Shown here piece by piece: positions 1 through 11,690 of a stretch of 64,000 nucleotides of DNA; the first letter of the stretch is position 1, and each line of letters opens with the position of its first letter. The notes below the pieces were generated by a model, which worked only from the letters and a program-made list of their open reading frames with translations, was not told where the DNA came from and made no database searches. The stretch comes from Laetiporus sulphureus 93-53 (lineage: Eukaryota > Basidiomycota > Agaricomycetes > Polyporales > Laetiporaceae). The DNA lies in assembly GCF_001632365.1 (NCBI RefSeq), contig NW_024468596.1:1-64000 (forward strand). The letters run 5' to 3'. The position numbers were made by a program, and so were the translations under genes.

Positions 1-60
1 GATCAGGGCGGCACGTTCCACGTGACTGTCCCTTTTTAGTCTTTTTGATCTCTTGTCCGG

Positions 61-494
61 TGTTACCGTGACACCACTACAGCTACTGTACGTTCACCCG
101 CAGGTTACTAGGTTCGCTGTTCTGACTCTAGCAAGCATATGAGCTTACTACCTCTTAAAAGCAAGTACGATTGCATGAGGGTTCTAGAACTGAGAACGTT
201 CAGAGTCACAGGTGGAAGAGGTTAGTCTTCCCACTGCTGCTCCACCCCTTTATATAGTCGCAGACCTATAGTCTGGGGTACTAGTACAAGGGGTCCTCTA
301 CACTGCCTCAGTGATAAAGATAGGTGAAACACATAGGAGCTTAGCTGCTGCGAGCCAGGTAATTGGCGAGCTAAGAAAAGCGTAGGTGAAATACATGAAA
401 TATGAAATGAGAACCAAAGTCCTGGATCGCAGATCCTGGGGTTAGAGTTTGAGAACCCTAGAAGCTGTCCTCAGTCACATAGTGACTGATACCA
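61..494 (-). mobile_element. Probable LTR (solo or partial) of an LTR retrotransposon
   Basis: Read on the minus strand, the segment starts TGGTATCAGTCAC and ends GTGTCACGGTAACA, so its ends form an imperfect inverted repeat of the TG...CA type. About halfway along is a strong TATA motif, CTATATAAAGGGG (245-257), the usual layout of a fungal Gypsy-type LTR. I see no clear target-site duplication and no convincing primer-binding site. The left 60 bases could be internal element sequence or host DNA. It abuts the decayed LINE, which loses reverse-transcriptase similarity at about 560, so it may have inserted there. Limits are approximate. Confidence 0.4.
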
Positions 495-3400
495 CCTGAC
501 CGTGATTGGGCGTCTCTTCTAGGTGCTTGTTCATGGGGATCACGTGACCATGAGCGACGGTTCATTTCATAACACGGACCCAGCTCGGAGTTGAGCTTGG
601 GGTGGACGAAACGTGAAGAAAGGAAGGACATGGTCCAACAGACCTCATTATCCAGGAAGCCCATAGATTGCAGGGTGGAGAGCAGGACATCATGTCAGAT
701 GTTATTGTAATAGCCCTCGACGTCCATGCAAAGCAGGGTGGCAGAAAAACCATTCTCTCATGCAGTGCGAACACGATGAGTGAGTATGAGCCCAGCATCC
801 ATGATGGAGTGCTGCCCACAGCCACCAAATTGTGTGCTGGGGATTAGATCATGAGTGCCAATCTGAAAATTGAAACGTGCAGAAACGACCTTCTCGAGCA
901 CTTTGCTGAGAGTCTCAAGAAGGGCAATGGGATGGTGCGCTTTGAGCACCGTATAGTCATCCTTGCCTGGCTTAGACAGGTAGACCACGGCAGCCTCGCG
1001 CAGTGATGTGGGTAAGTGTCCCAGGTGCAAAGATGCAGACAAGAAAGAAAAGAAAAGGTCACGTGCACCGGAGCGCCAGACCCATTTTAAAAGTCATCAC
1101 GAAGTGCCCGAAACCCCTGAAGTGGAGAAGTTCAAGGCAGATTCGATGGCAGCGGTGACCTCAGATAGCAGCAGGGGCTGGTCCGGTCATGCTGGCAGTG
1201 GAGCAGAAGTAAAAAGGGGAGGGGGGGGCAGATCAGGTGAAGGCGGAGATGGAGGAAAGTAGAAGCAGGTGAGCAGATGACCAGCGTCTGCTGGAAGAGT
1301 CCCAACCTTGTCCCCTAGATGGATGATGGGGAGAGGTGGGATGCGTACCCCTTTGGTCCAGGCAGCAAGCTGCCAGAGATTGGTATGCTGCAGTCAGAAG
1401 AGGGCATTGTGTGTCCAGTCCTTGTGAGCCTGTCGTATAGTGGCGCAAAGGGCATGCTTGGCAGCGAGGTGTTCTTCGCAGGTGGTCACCTGCTGCACCT
1501 GGGCCCAGGCGTGATCACAGGTTTCATTCCACCAGAGCTGGGACTGGCGATGAACGTGGGTGCACTGGGGAAAAATCTCACGGTTAGCGATGATAAGGGC
1601 GTGCATAAGTGCCAGAGCTCCACGCTCAAGATCATCGATGCATTGGTAGGCATCAGAGGGCAGACGCAGGAAGAGCTCACACTCCACACATGCCAGCCAG
1701 TCAGTTTGTCTGGACGCGTCGACCCTAAATCCAAGGTCAACTTGGGTTGGGCGAGTGGTGTGCATGATGGTAGTGGTAAGGATGGCATGGTCTGAGGCAA
1801 AAGAAGCGACGGTGGCAGCCACCCCGAGGACCTGAAAGTCACCTGAGGAGGTAGCACATATTAGGTTGATGATCATGCCTGACATGGGGTCATCTCTGAC
1901 CATATGGGTAGGTTGGTCCAGGTCATTGAGTAGTTTGAGCGACTCGCGCTCGAGCCACTGCACGAACAGGAGGGATGCAGCAGTGGTGGGCCATGGTGCA
2001 CGTTCTATCCATGACCAAAGGGAGTTGTGGAGGTTGAAATCTCTTCTCATGACCACACGGGCCTGAGGCAAAAGTGCAACATTATATAAAATATTGAGGA
2101 CGTGATGACGGGAGCGCGACCCCTTGTTGTAACAGTTGATAGCATAAAAGGAAAGAGAGGGATCAGTCCATGAAATGAAATGGAGGATAACGAGATCAGG
2201 ATCTGACACCAGGTCAGTGCGCATGGTGATATGATATGCGGACAGCATAGCCCGCTGCACCAGGATGCTGGCACGGGAGTGCTGTGGAAGAGGTATAGTG
2301 GAAAGCGTCCAGGCCATATGGCCGGACATTGACATGTTCATAGATGGTAGAACCAGACTCGAAGCCGTGGGGGGTATCGATACCGATTTGTCCCCACCAT
2401 GGCTCTTGAAGGAAATAAATGTCAAAAGAGGAAGAAGAAATGAGACCGTGAACATGCAAATTGGACCGGGCCACATTTAAATGAGCAGTTGTGATATTCA
2501 TGAGGAAGGGTTGGTGCGCGAGATGGGAATGTGGTAGTCTTTCCGCGCAGGGCATGTGGAGTCTGCGGCGCTGTGGCCATTAGTGCCACAGACGATGCAG
2601 AAGTAGTGGGTGGGGTCACAGGGCTGCCCCATTGGATGGTTCTCATGATTGCACATGAGGCATGCCTGACGGTGCATGTCAACTGTGTGGTTGGTTTTAC
2701 CACAAAAGCGGCGCATGGGGGTGCACTTTTTGCAGTGACTTTTGAGATGAGTGAGGCGTCAGCAATGCGTGCACTGGCAGAAAATGGGTCTGTCTTTTGA
2801 CTTCTTTACAGTCATGCAGGAGCCATAAAACCATATGAAACTGGCGGTGTCACCGCGGTTATCACGACCGAGAAGGTTTCGCATGCAGAAATTACAGTGG
2901 GTGTCCTCAACAGACACAATGATGGATGACTTTCCCAGCTGCTCTCACTGCTCAGAGGGAATTATGAAGGCTGGTAGTCCATTGAAATGCACAGAGGAGA
3001 ACATGGAGTTGCAACTAAGCTCCACAAGGATTTCCTCCTCAGTGAGCATAACATCCGTGTCTAGGTGGCGAAGGGGGCAGCTTGGGATGAACAATTTCAT
3101 GACTGGAGCAAGCGGATGGAAATCCTGCAGCACGGTGGCCAGCTTGCGTGGGCCCGGTGCCGGCGAAGATGCACGGGGTACAACACTGAGCTAAACATTC
3201 ACGGATGAGAGCATCTGGAGAGTCATTAGAGAAAACCGCCATGATCTTTGTAGGCCCGGCGAAACAGAGATCGAGGAAATTTACCTTTGCCCACGCTGGC
3301 GTTTCGCACAGGCAAGTATTGATTTTGGCATACCACTGTGGCATGGATCTGCCCTCCTCGATGGAGGTGTGTTGCGTGAAGGTGATAAGAAGCACGTAGC

Positions 3401-4190
3401 TTTTCTCATGAGGCTTGGCAGCCACTTGAGCCATGGTGGGGCCGGCATGTGCCTGTGTAGTAGGTTGAGCCGTGGCTGCCACATTGGAGCCTTCAGTGCA
3501 TTTGCGACCAGCAGGCATGGCAGATGGTTGCTGCAGGCCATTCAGCTTTGGGGGTGGGAGCGGCGGGGGCAGCCAGTTGCGAGCAAGTTGTGCCTCGATA
3601 GCTGTAAGCCTCGTGGTGATGGCCATGTTGGCCATGCAGACACCGTCCTCCATGGCCTTGGCAACTGCAGCCTGAAGGTCGATGCTTGCAGGGAGGGTGG
3701 TGTCGTGGCACTGATGAGAGCTGGGTGGGATGGACAACTCGGGCAGCTTGTTGTCATAATCGTGAAACTGAAAGGGGGCCATGTCTGTAAGAAAATGTTC
3801 AAATATTTTTATGGCCTCAACGCCTGGGCCAGAAGTGGAAAGAACTCGATCTGACATGAGCTCGGTGTGGAGCTCATAGCAGGTGGTAGTGAAAAGGCTG
3901 ACAGATGACCTGGGCGAAATTGTCGACAAAGGTGGTAGAGTTGGCATCCTGGATGAGGGGCTGAATAGTGCCATTCAGTGACTTGATGTTGTTGGTGATG
4001 TGGCGCAGGAGGCCATTGAATCGCACCATTGTCATGTCTTGTTCCTCGACGAGCGAGGCTCGGGTGGGTGGGGCAGTCGGTGTGGGTGGGACGGTAGCAT
4101 TACTTTGTGGTGGTGCAATAGGCTCGACGCCGGAGGCCTCCATGTCAACATCGCTGATGGTCACTGGTTGAGTGCCTAAAGCGGACATGG
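495..4190 (-). mobile_element. Decayed non-LTR (LINE, Tad1-like) retrotransposon
   Basis: On the minus strand the parts of a fungal LINE appear in order, broken by frameshifts and stops. ORF1 starts near 4188 (MSALGTQPV), shifts frame near 3900 and runs to about 3040. A CCHC zinc-knuckle region follows at 2716-2498 (ACLMCNHENH, then FCIVCGTNGH). An AP-endonuclease-like domain is at 2476-1394, with DFNLHNSLW matching the family's GDFNxHxxxW. Reverse transcriptase lies at about 1042-560, with LSKVLEKVV, STQFGG and the motif-A region CMDVEGYYNN near 695-735. The catalytic YADD region and the 3' end are missing, so the copy is 3'-truncated in this window and inactive. Family placement rests on recognition of motifs, not alignment. 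Confidence 0.8.
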
Positions 4191-5190
4191 TGGTTACTGA
4201 AAGAGGAAGGTCGAGATAAATACAGTCTGCTTTGAAGAATGGACATCACACTCCGTTGTGAGTGAGATCACTCAAGTATAAAGGGAGCCTCGGATGTTAT
4301 ACAAATATAGATTGTTGCATTGTGAACGGCATGAGATGGCAAGGAAAATCTGTGGAGCACCCGACCGTCACTGTGAGATTTGTTCGCAATGCTTAACAGA
4401 CAGGGGCCTCCAGACAAACTGCCTTTCCCTCATGCTCTATAGTGTCTGCAAAGACAAGCTGGATTTCAGCGTGCGTTGCTGATCGCGATCAGATCAGCCT
4501 CTTCCCGAGTAAGGGTTTTGTATTTGAATCCGCTCAAAGATGCTTAGACAATACCATAAAGCAGATCGATCAATATCATAGAGTCAATTGCGGCAAGAAC
4601 ACAGTACTCGAGAGCTTGCGAGATACTGCAGGTGACCCACTATGGACATTTTTGGATGCATCGGGCTTTGTGAGGAATATATCTCGAAAGCCCTAAGGTG
4701 AGCTTGCATTGAAGAGTATCGAATCGACGTTGACGAGCTCAAATCTGAGCATCTGTCCGCGTCATATTGTCAGATCACCATGCTCAAGGTCTTCGCCAAG
4801 GTGGTGTGGTTCCTTTCGATAGAGCGGAAGCCCATCCATCATCAGGATAGAAGAATCCTCAATAATTTGGCCGTCTTTTAGTATGCTGCGACATAATGTG
4901 ATGTCCACTGCTGATCATACTGAAGGCCATGGGCGCCAGTGTCAAGCTTGGGGTCAAACTTATTGCAGACGAGCCCGGTGTCACGCGTCATGTGCAACCA
5001 CCACATCTTGCAGCAGCTCTCGGAATATGGTCACGATAGTACGGCAAAGCTTGCAGCTGAATGTGAGTGACCGATATCCGCTAATCTTACATAAGGCGAG
5101 TTAATTCGATCTCGAGAGATTTCACGATATCAAGTTCTGGACTTTACAGACCGCTAATGTAAAGACTATGTCCTTCGTCCTGATACTAAC
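4191..5190. other. Stretch with coding-like but broken fragments
   Basis: No intact gene is visible. Around 4480-4695 on the plus strand a 70-residue frame reads like ordinary protein (RCLDNTIKQIDQYHRV, then GDPLWTFLDASGF) but meets a stop. Between 4750 and 5100 further coding-like stretches occur in other frames. It may be a decayed gene whose remnant is split by the inverted-repeat element at 5191. I do not recognise the family. Confidence 0.3.
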
Positions 5191-5885
5191 ACCGGGGGGG
5201 CATGAGCCCATGATTCTGCCGGGAACATTTTGGACACATTGTAATAACAGCTCAAATAATTACGCAATGTTTTCAGTGCATATATCTTGAAATCATTTTG
5301 AATGTTTTAAGATGTTTTAAGAATTAGCATTGTGAAACAATTTTGATAGCATTCATAAAGATGCAAGAATGAGACCCCAATGTTGCAGCTGACAGCATTC
5401 AAGCAATATTGCCATAACACTACAAATGTTTCTTCAGAGAAAATTTTAAATGATATCCATGAGGGGCCATGATGTCTTCAAGATGTTCCCATTGAGTTCA
5501 CTGTGATCGCATAAATGGTATTGCTATATATAGTAATGTGCTAACCACATTAGGACATCTCCGATGCATTCAAAATGATTCCAGTCGGCACATGATGAAA
5601 AGCATCTGGTACTCATTGCAATATCACATTGATCACATTTTTAATGTATCCTTATGATTCATTCAAAATGTTGCCAACATATTTTGTGAATGCTGGCCAG
5701 AGTAAAATTGTTGTCGCACCATGGTGTCTTTCTGAATAATATCACAATTATTCCACAATGAACTCACTCGAAATAATTCAAATCATTCCATAATGTTTAC
5801 ATCAGTAACAGTAGAGTTACATTGTGACTGTTATCATGATGTGTTCAAAATGTTCCCGGCGGAATTATGGGCTCATGCCCCCGGT
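5191..5885 (+). mobile_element. Non-autonomous TIR element (MITE-like), copy 1
   Basis: The element begins ACCGGGGGGGCATGAGCCC and ends GGGCTCATGCCCCCGGT. The terminal inverted repeats continue inward for at least 50 nt with a few mismatches (shared GGAACATTTTG.ACACAT). The interior is AT-rich, has no open reading frame of note, and contains ACTATATATAGTA near 5521. A second copy lies inverted at 10031-11267. The outermost TIR bases are themselves a short hairpin (GGGC-ATGA-GCCC). No unambiguous target-site duplication is seen, so the superfamily is not assigned. Confidence 0.85.
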
Positions 5886-6578
5886 GATATAATGCCGTTT
5901 CATACGAGACGCATTGGCCTCCGTCCGAGCGCCTTTTTTTATTATTGGTGATTAACGCTGATTTCTACGATATCGGCGACACTGCAGCAACTAGTCTTCC
6001 AACAGTTCTCGCCGGCTCCATCGCTCCCGACGAGACTGGTCATCGCCACACCCCTCAACCGAGGTCCCGCAAGCAGCACTGTCACATCATGTGCACGAAT
6101 TAGTTAAGGCAGTGTTCATGCATGCAGGTTTTCAAGAGTCAGGTCTGCCTACCGCCCACTCCGAGTCGAACTAATTTCCTGAATATCACCAGCAAAATGA
6201 CCAGCACACTGCGAGCATCAATTTGAAGAGAGTTGAGCAATATAAGCCGCGTATTCACGGAGCTCTCTCAGTTTCTTTGTCACCATAATTGCTGTTGCTA
6301 TCTTCGAGCACATTGTATGTGACGCATCATTGTGTGTGTGTGTGGCGTTCACTTGTGTTGACTGTTTTGATAATGCTAATGACGCAGTCCTTTCGCTCGG
6401 GGGGTTGAAGGTCGTCTAAGTACAAAGTGCGAACTCCATTGATATATGTATAGTATATATCATTCCAGAATCGTCGAGGCATGGTATGAATTGACAGAGA
6501 ACGTCCGTATACAAGCGAAATTGAAGCACAACTAAAATGCAGCTATGTCGGGTATCAAAACGTTTCAACATATCAGAG
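5886..6578. other. Intergenic, 3' flank of gene A
   Basis: No supported gene. There is a T-run near 5933, a short (GT)n run near 6328-6343, and some coding-like plus-strand sequence at about 5955-6100 that ends in stops. The 3' untranslated region of gene A is expected here. Confidence 0.3.
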
Positions 6579-9268
6579 TTACTGCTGCTGAACTGGCACG
6601 AACGCATTGCGCATATTGAACAAGCGCACGGTGCCGTCGTCAGAAGCCGATAAAATGTGTTTACTATCTGCAGAGAACTGCAAACGACTAATGTTATCCG
6701 CGTGTCCGCTCCACCGTGCCACGCATTGCCCCGATTCCGTATTCCAAACGCACACTTGATGGTCTGCTGAGCCCGCGGCAACGAACTTGCTATCGGGAGA
6801 GAAGGTCGCGGCATTGAGCAAGCCATCATCTCCGTCGAACTGTCTCAATAGTGTGCCGTCGAAGGAGTCGCAAACCTTGACCGCCTTCTCGCTGCCGACC
6901 GAGATTATCCTCTTTCCGTCAGGAGTAAAGATGGCGTCCCAGACGGAGCCCTTGTGCTCGTGCAGGATCAGGTACTCATCACCTGTCATGGCGCTCCATA
7001 TCCTGACACTGCCATCGTCTGACGTCGTCGCGATACGACGGCCATCAGGAGAGAAGCAGACAGAGTAAATCACACCCTCGTGACTGTCAAGTTCGGCAAT
7101 TGTGCTAGCATTCCGCGCATCCAGAATGCGAGCGACGCAGTCGGCGCTAGCTGAGACAAGTCGAGACGAGTCGGGGGAGTATTTCACGAGCATTACCATG
7201 GCATCATGCTCATCGGAGGTAGCCTTCGATCTGCCCGTTTCGACATCCCAGAGTCGCACGGTGTAATCGATGGATGCAGAAGCTATGGTCTTTCCGTCGG
7301 GGGAGTACACGACCGAATTGACGAATCCATGATGTCCGACAAGGATAGCGCGCTGGTACTCATCACGAATGTTCCAGATGATCAGGCGGGCATCGCGCGA
7401 GCCTGAGACTAGCTCGAGATTGTCTGGCGAGAATGCAAGGCAGCAAATTGTATCATTATGCCCCTGCAACTCGACAACTCGGCGCCGGGTTTGCGGGTCC
7501 CAGATGACGATGGAGCCGCTGTCAAACCCACCCGCGGCGTATCTGCCGTTCGGGGAGTAGGCGAGTGCGGAAATACCTCCACGCTGCGCATTGATTGACA
7601 GCTCGAGCAGGTAGTCGCTTGTCTCGAATTTCTTTCCCAAATCTTCTTTTGTCCCGTCGTCCTCGTCCATGCGGTCAACTTGTTCGTTGGGGTTAGCAGG
7701 CGCAGGAGGTGGATCGGTAGTCGCATCCTGTGCTGCCCCATCAGCAACGTCCATTGACGCGTTGTCAACCTGCTCTCCAGAGGGTGTCTCCTCGGCGAAT
7801 TGTTGACGTGAAGTGATATCCTCGAGCGAAAGTATCCCGACTGGCAGAACATGAGCAAATCCTACCATTTGTGCTGCAGATGAGCACTCACTTCCATCCT
7901 CTGTTACCTCAACCTGAGGACTGACATTCCGAAGAAAGGCCGGAATATCGTCAGGAATCGGAAACTCGGTATCTTCAGGACGTACAGCCTAGTGTTTAGG
8001 CACTTGAGGACGAGTATACATCAAATGATATATTTCTATTCACCTTGCATATATCGATGAGCTCTCCGTCACTGGCTACTGCAACTTCAGCAGAAGAGTT
8101 CTATAAAATGTTTAGTCATTAGCATGAAGGCGAGCAGTTCCATTCGGCATACCTCGAGAATGTAATCAAGGAGATAGTCCACAGGGTCGTAGCGCTAAAT
8201 GCACCGTGAGCTTATAGTTGATGTTATCAATAATGTCTGCAGTCTCACCTTCACCGGCGCCGGCACCTGTTCGAAATGGTGATCATCCCCTTCAAACGAT
8301 GGATCTCGCGGTTCAGCCATAGCCTCCATGAACTTCATACCGAGGAATCGCCTCTTGAGCTTGAGATAGTGCAAGAATACGCATTGATTCATGGCTAGAG
8401 CTTGGTTCACATCGGGCTGTGACGAATTACTCTCTTGGGGTCTGGCGCGACCTTTACCTTTTGGGTTGCGCTGCTTCCCGCCACCGCGGTTCGTTTGATT
8501 ATTGAGTGTTTTCTGGCTCTCTGGACCAGAACGGTAGTCGTATGTCGGGCTGGATTTATGAGTGGCCTCGAGACGCAGATGACCACTAGCTACGGCCCCG
8601 CTGTCGGCGCTGATACTAATCTGTGCGCTTTTTCCTTGCTGAGTGAAAGCAGCCACCATCCACTCTGTTGTCTTCACCCATCCGCGGACAAATATGATAT
8701 CTTCCTCAGCCACTTCGAGGCCCATTTCACAAGCGAATGTATACCAATTGCGAACATGAAGGCCCATGTGTGTCTTCATTTTCCGAATTTGATGTAGTTC
8801 CTGCCGAGTGGCGGATGCACCGAGCACGAGAAAAGCACCCTGATCTTCAGTAACTTCGCATTTGAAAGCGAGTTCAGCGCTGTACCTGTAGGTAGGATAG
8901 ATGCAATTGCCACAAATGACTATCGCCGACGCTACTCACGCTGTAACTTGACCGTCAATCGCTAGATGCTTGACACTTTGACTGCCCAAGAGACCCTTAG
9001 GGATAGCATTATCCAGCCGTTTTGGCGCCAGATTGCCGATAGAGAACTTCTCGAATTTCTCCGGTACGCCGTGCGTTCTGTTCAAATCGTCTGTACCATC
9101 TTCAGTTGCCCTGAATAAACGATAGAATCCTCCTCTCCGGATATATCCGACGTCTCCGATTTCCACTTCACCAACATCCTGGGGTTCAGGCACCCAAAGG
9201 GGATATCCCTGGCCACGTTTGCCAAGTTCACGGGCGTACACGTTGTCTGCAGTATTATCGGTATTCAT
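6579..9268 (-). CDS. Gene A: YPLW/IGDVG-module protein with WD40 propeller (intact)
   Basis: Six exons on the minus strand: 9268-8940, 8885-8249, 8194-8153, 8100-8044, 7988-7892 and 7840-6579. All junctions are GT-AG and the total of 2424 nt gives 807 residues. Residues 1-109 carry GYPLWVPEP and IGDVGYI. Residues 110-322 carry RGWVKTT, YDYRSGP and the basic FLHYLKLKRRF. Residues 323-387 are acidic (LLDYILE, ASDGELIDIC, IPDDIPAFL). Eight WD40 repeats cover about 474-800, several with YSPDG or FSPDG and a terminal WD-like dipeptide. The start at MNTDN is chosen because paralogue B is conserved from exactly there. WD40 propellers usually bind proteins. The N-terminal module belongs to a lineage-specific group whose function I do not know. 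No NACHT or other P-loop lies between the module and the propeller, so it is not a classical fungal NLR. Confidence 0.88.
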
Positions 9269-10030
9269 CGCGATGGAAAAGCGGGTGCGGACTTCGTAGC
9301 TGCAGAAAGAAGTGGATAGCGCACCAACGCACAGCACCCAACTCCTTTATCAGTCCGCTGTATTCGTGCCACGAGGCTGTATGCAATCGATAGATGGTGG
9401 CTGTGATCGTGCTTATTTGGTTCCGAGTCGACGAACAGGGAACACGAGCCAAGGCGTCAATCCTGCGTGTTTGTAGCAGATGACCCTATCCAGACCAGAA
9501 GACCCCTCAGGCGACCGACACGTATCGTAGCATTCCCTAAACTGCCACGACTGCATCGTATTTGAGTTCAAGCAACGCGTACAGAGCTGAAGGCCAAGGA
9601 TATCATTCCGACAAGTGAGTCGTGACCACATGAAAGAGATTTGAAATTCGACTGTGTCAAATCTAGTAGTAGAGCATCAGCATCGAGCACAGCAGGCATC
9701 CATCTGCTATACTGTAGGCCTTCAGAAAGTAAAGCTGGTACCGTCCTTGCATGGAGAGCCTACAGAACAGGTACCTCAGTCCTCAAGTATAAAACCCCCG
9801 GCACGATCACGTGACGCATCCTGGCGCGTCTACTCAACGGCGGATGGCGGATGGAGTCTGGACGGAGGAGGACTCATTTCGAAAACGCATCCAAATCTTA
9901 CGTGCCATTTCAGTTCATTTTAACTCAGCATGCTCTTCAGCTGATTGCTATTGAGACACCTTCACCAGCCTTCACGCTACGGATCTACTCACCTGACAGA
10001 GAGCCTCTCACGTTTAAGTGACTCATGATG
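9269..10030. other. Intergenic, upstream of gene A
   Basis: No gene recognised. This is presumably the promoter and 5' leader of gene A. Homology with the region upstream of gene B stops close to the ATG, so the two paralogues are likely driven by different promoters. Confidence 0.4.
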
Positions 10031-11267
10031 CCGGGGGCATGAGCCCATGATTCCGCTGAGAACATTTTGGACACATCACGATAACAGTCACAATGTAACT
10101 CTAATGTTACTGATGTAAACATCATGGAATGATTTGAATTATTTCGAGTGAGCACATTGTGGAATAATAGTGATATTATTCAGAAAGACACCAGGATGAG
10201 ACAACAATTTTGCTCTGGCCAGCATTCATATAATATAAGGTGGTAGGGCCAGTGCCGGCAGCGCCCGCTATGTCGAGCACGCTTACTGTGCCAGCCGGCG
10301 CTTGGCGCAAAACACTCAACCCGCAGAGTAAGATTCATGGTTCGTTAGGGTGTTTTATGTGCAAAAGATATATTTCTGCACATAATGAGATGGGGCGAGG
10401 AGGGATTTGGAACACTTCGCATACATTATGTTTGTGAGTAGACACCCTAGAATCGGTAGTTCATGTAACAGGTGGTTAGGTAGGTTACTTTTGAGTGGTA
10501 GAGGAGATGGAACATAATGTAGAAACAGAAAAGGCATGTAAATTGACTAAATAATATCGTGAAAACGTTCTTTGATTTTGCGGAGCCTTGAACGATGACG
10601 TGAGCCATTGAGAGCAGACATGTCAAGAAGAAATCAGACTGCACGCAAAGGCTAGTGTACGCGAAAAAGAGATGGCATGGTTCGGCAATGACGTACAGGC
10701 TCCATCGATGACTTTAGGGCAGGACCCGAGTTTTGGTGGAGAGTCGATGAACGAAAAAACCACAAGAGCCCACTACTTACGTAGCAGGAATATTGGTATC
10801 ATTTTGTATGGATCTTAAGGGTACATTACAAATGTGATCAACGTGATGTTACGATGAGTACCAGAATGCTTTCCATCATGTGCCGGCTGGAATCATCTCG
10901 GGGATGTCCTAATATGGTTAGCACATTACTATATATAGTAATAACAATTATGCGATCACGATGAATCCATTGGGAACATCTTGAGAACATCATGGCCACT
11001 CACAGGTATCATTTGAGATTTTCTCCCAAGAAACATTTAGGATGCTATTGCAATAATGCTTAAATGCTGTCATCTGCAGCATTGGGGTCTCATTCTTGCA
11101 TCTTTATGAATGCTATCAAAATTGTGCCGCAATGTTGATGCTTAAAACATTTTAAAGCATTAAAATGATTTCAAAATGTATGTGCTAAAAACATTGCATA
11201 ATTATTTGGACCGTTATCACAATGTGTCCAGAATGTTTCGGGCAGAATCATGGGCCCATGCCCCCGG
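10031..11267 (-). mobile_element. TIR element copy 2, inverted, with internal insertion
   Basis: The ends are CCGGGGGCATGAGCCC and GGGCCCATGCCCCCGG. From 10031 to about 10237 the sequence matches the reverse complement of the right part of copy 1. From about 10795 to 11267 it matches the reverse complement of the left part. Between them about 560 bp (10238-10795) is absent from copy 1 and has no recognised coding content. Either it was inserted into this copy or copy 1 is an internal-deletion derivative. The element ends 424 bp beyond the stop codon of gene B. Confidence 0.85.
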
Positions 11268-11690
11268 TGTGAAAAGCTGGCGTCATGCGCTGTCACACTC
11301 ATCCTATGTCAGCGCTACCCGTATGATAAGTTCGAAAAGAGTTCGACGTGCCGGACACCTTTACAGTGTGGAAATGCGTATAAAATCGATTATGCTCCAC
11401 AGTCCATAGTAGTAGCTATTTACCAGCTCGGTAATGGTATTACTTATCACTACGTGCCTTCAGGATTCAGGCGCAGTGCAGTCAGCAGTTTCCGAGACGG
11501 ACGAGATCAACCGGAGGAACATTGTATAAGAGCTTGTGCCATAGTGTCGTTATGTATCCATATAACAATCTGGAGGCACACGGGTAGTCGATGAGCGCAA
11601 AGTTTATGATCTTTTCATAGAAGGACTACACGATAAAATATTTCATCAGAGTCCGTGGCATGTAGTTCATTGGGAGGGAGGATAAAATGA
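11268..11690. other. Short spacer between TIR element and gene B
   Basis: No further WD40-like sequence is recognisable here on the minus strand, although gene B would be expected to continue into this interval if it had kept its propeller. Confidence 0.4.

Noticed and set aside
245..257. TATA-like motif read as a plus-strand promoter
   Set aside because: The better match, CTATATAAAG, is on the minus strand, in line with the LTR orientation suggested by its ends.
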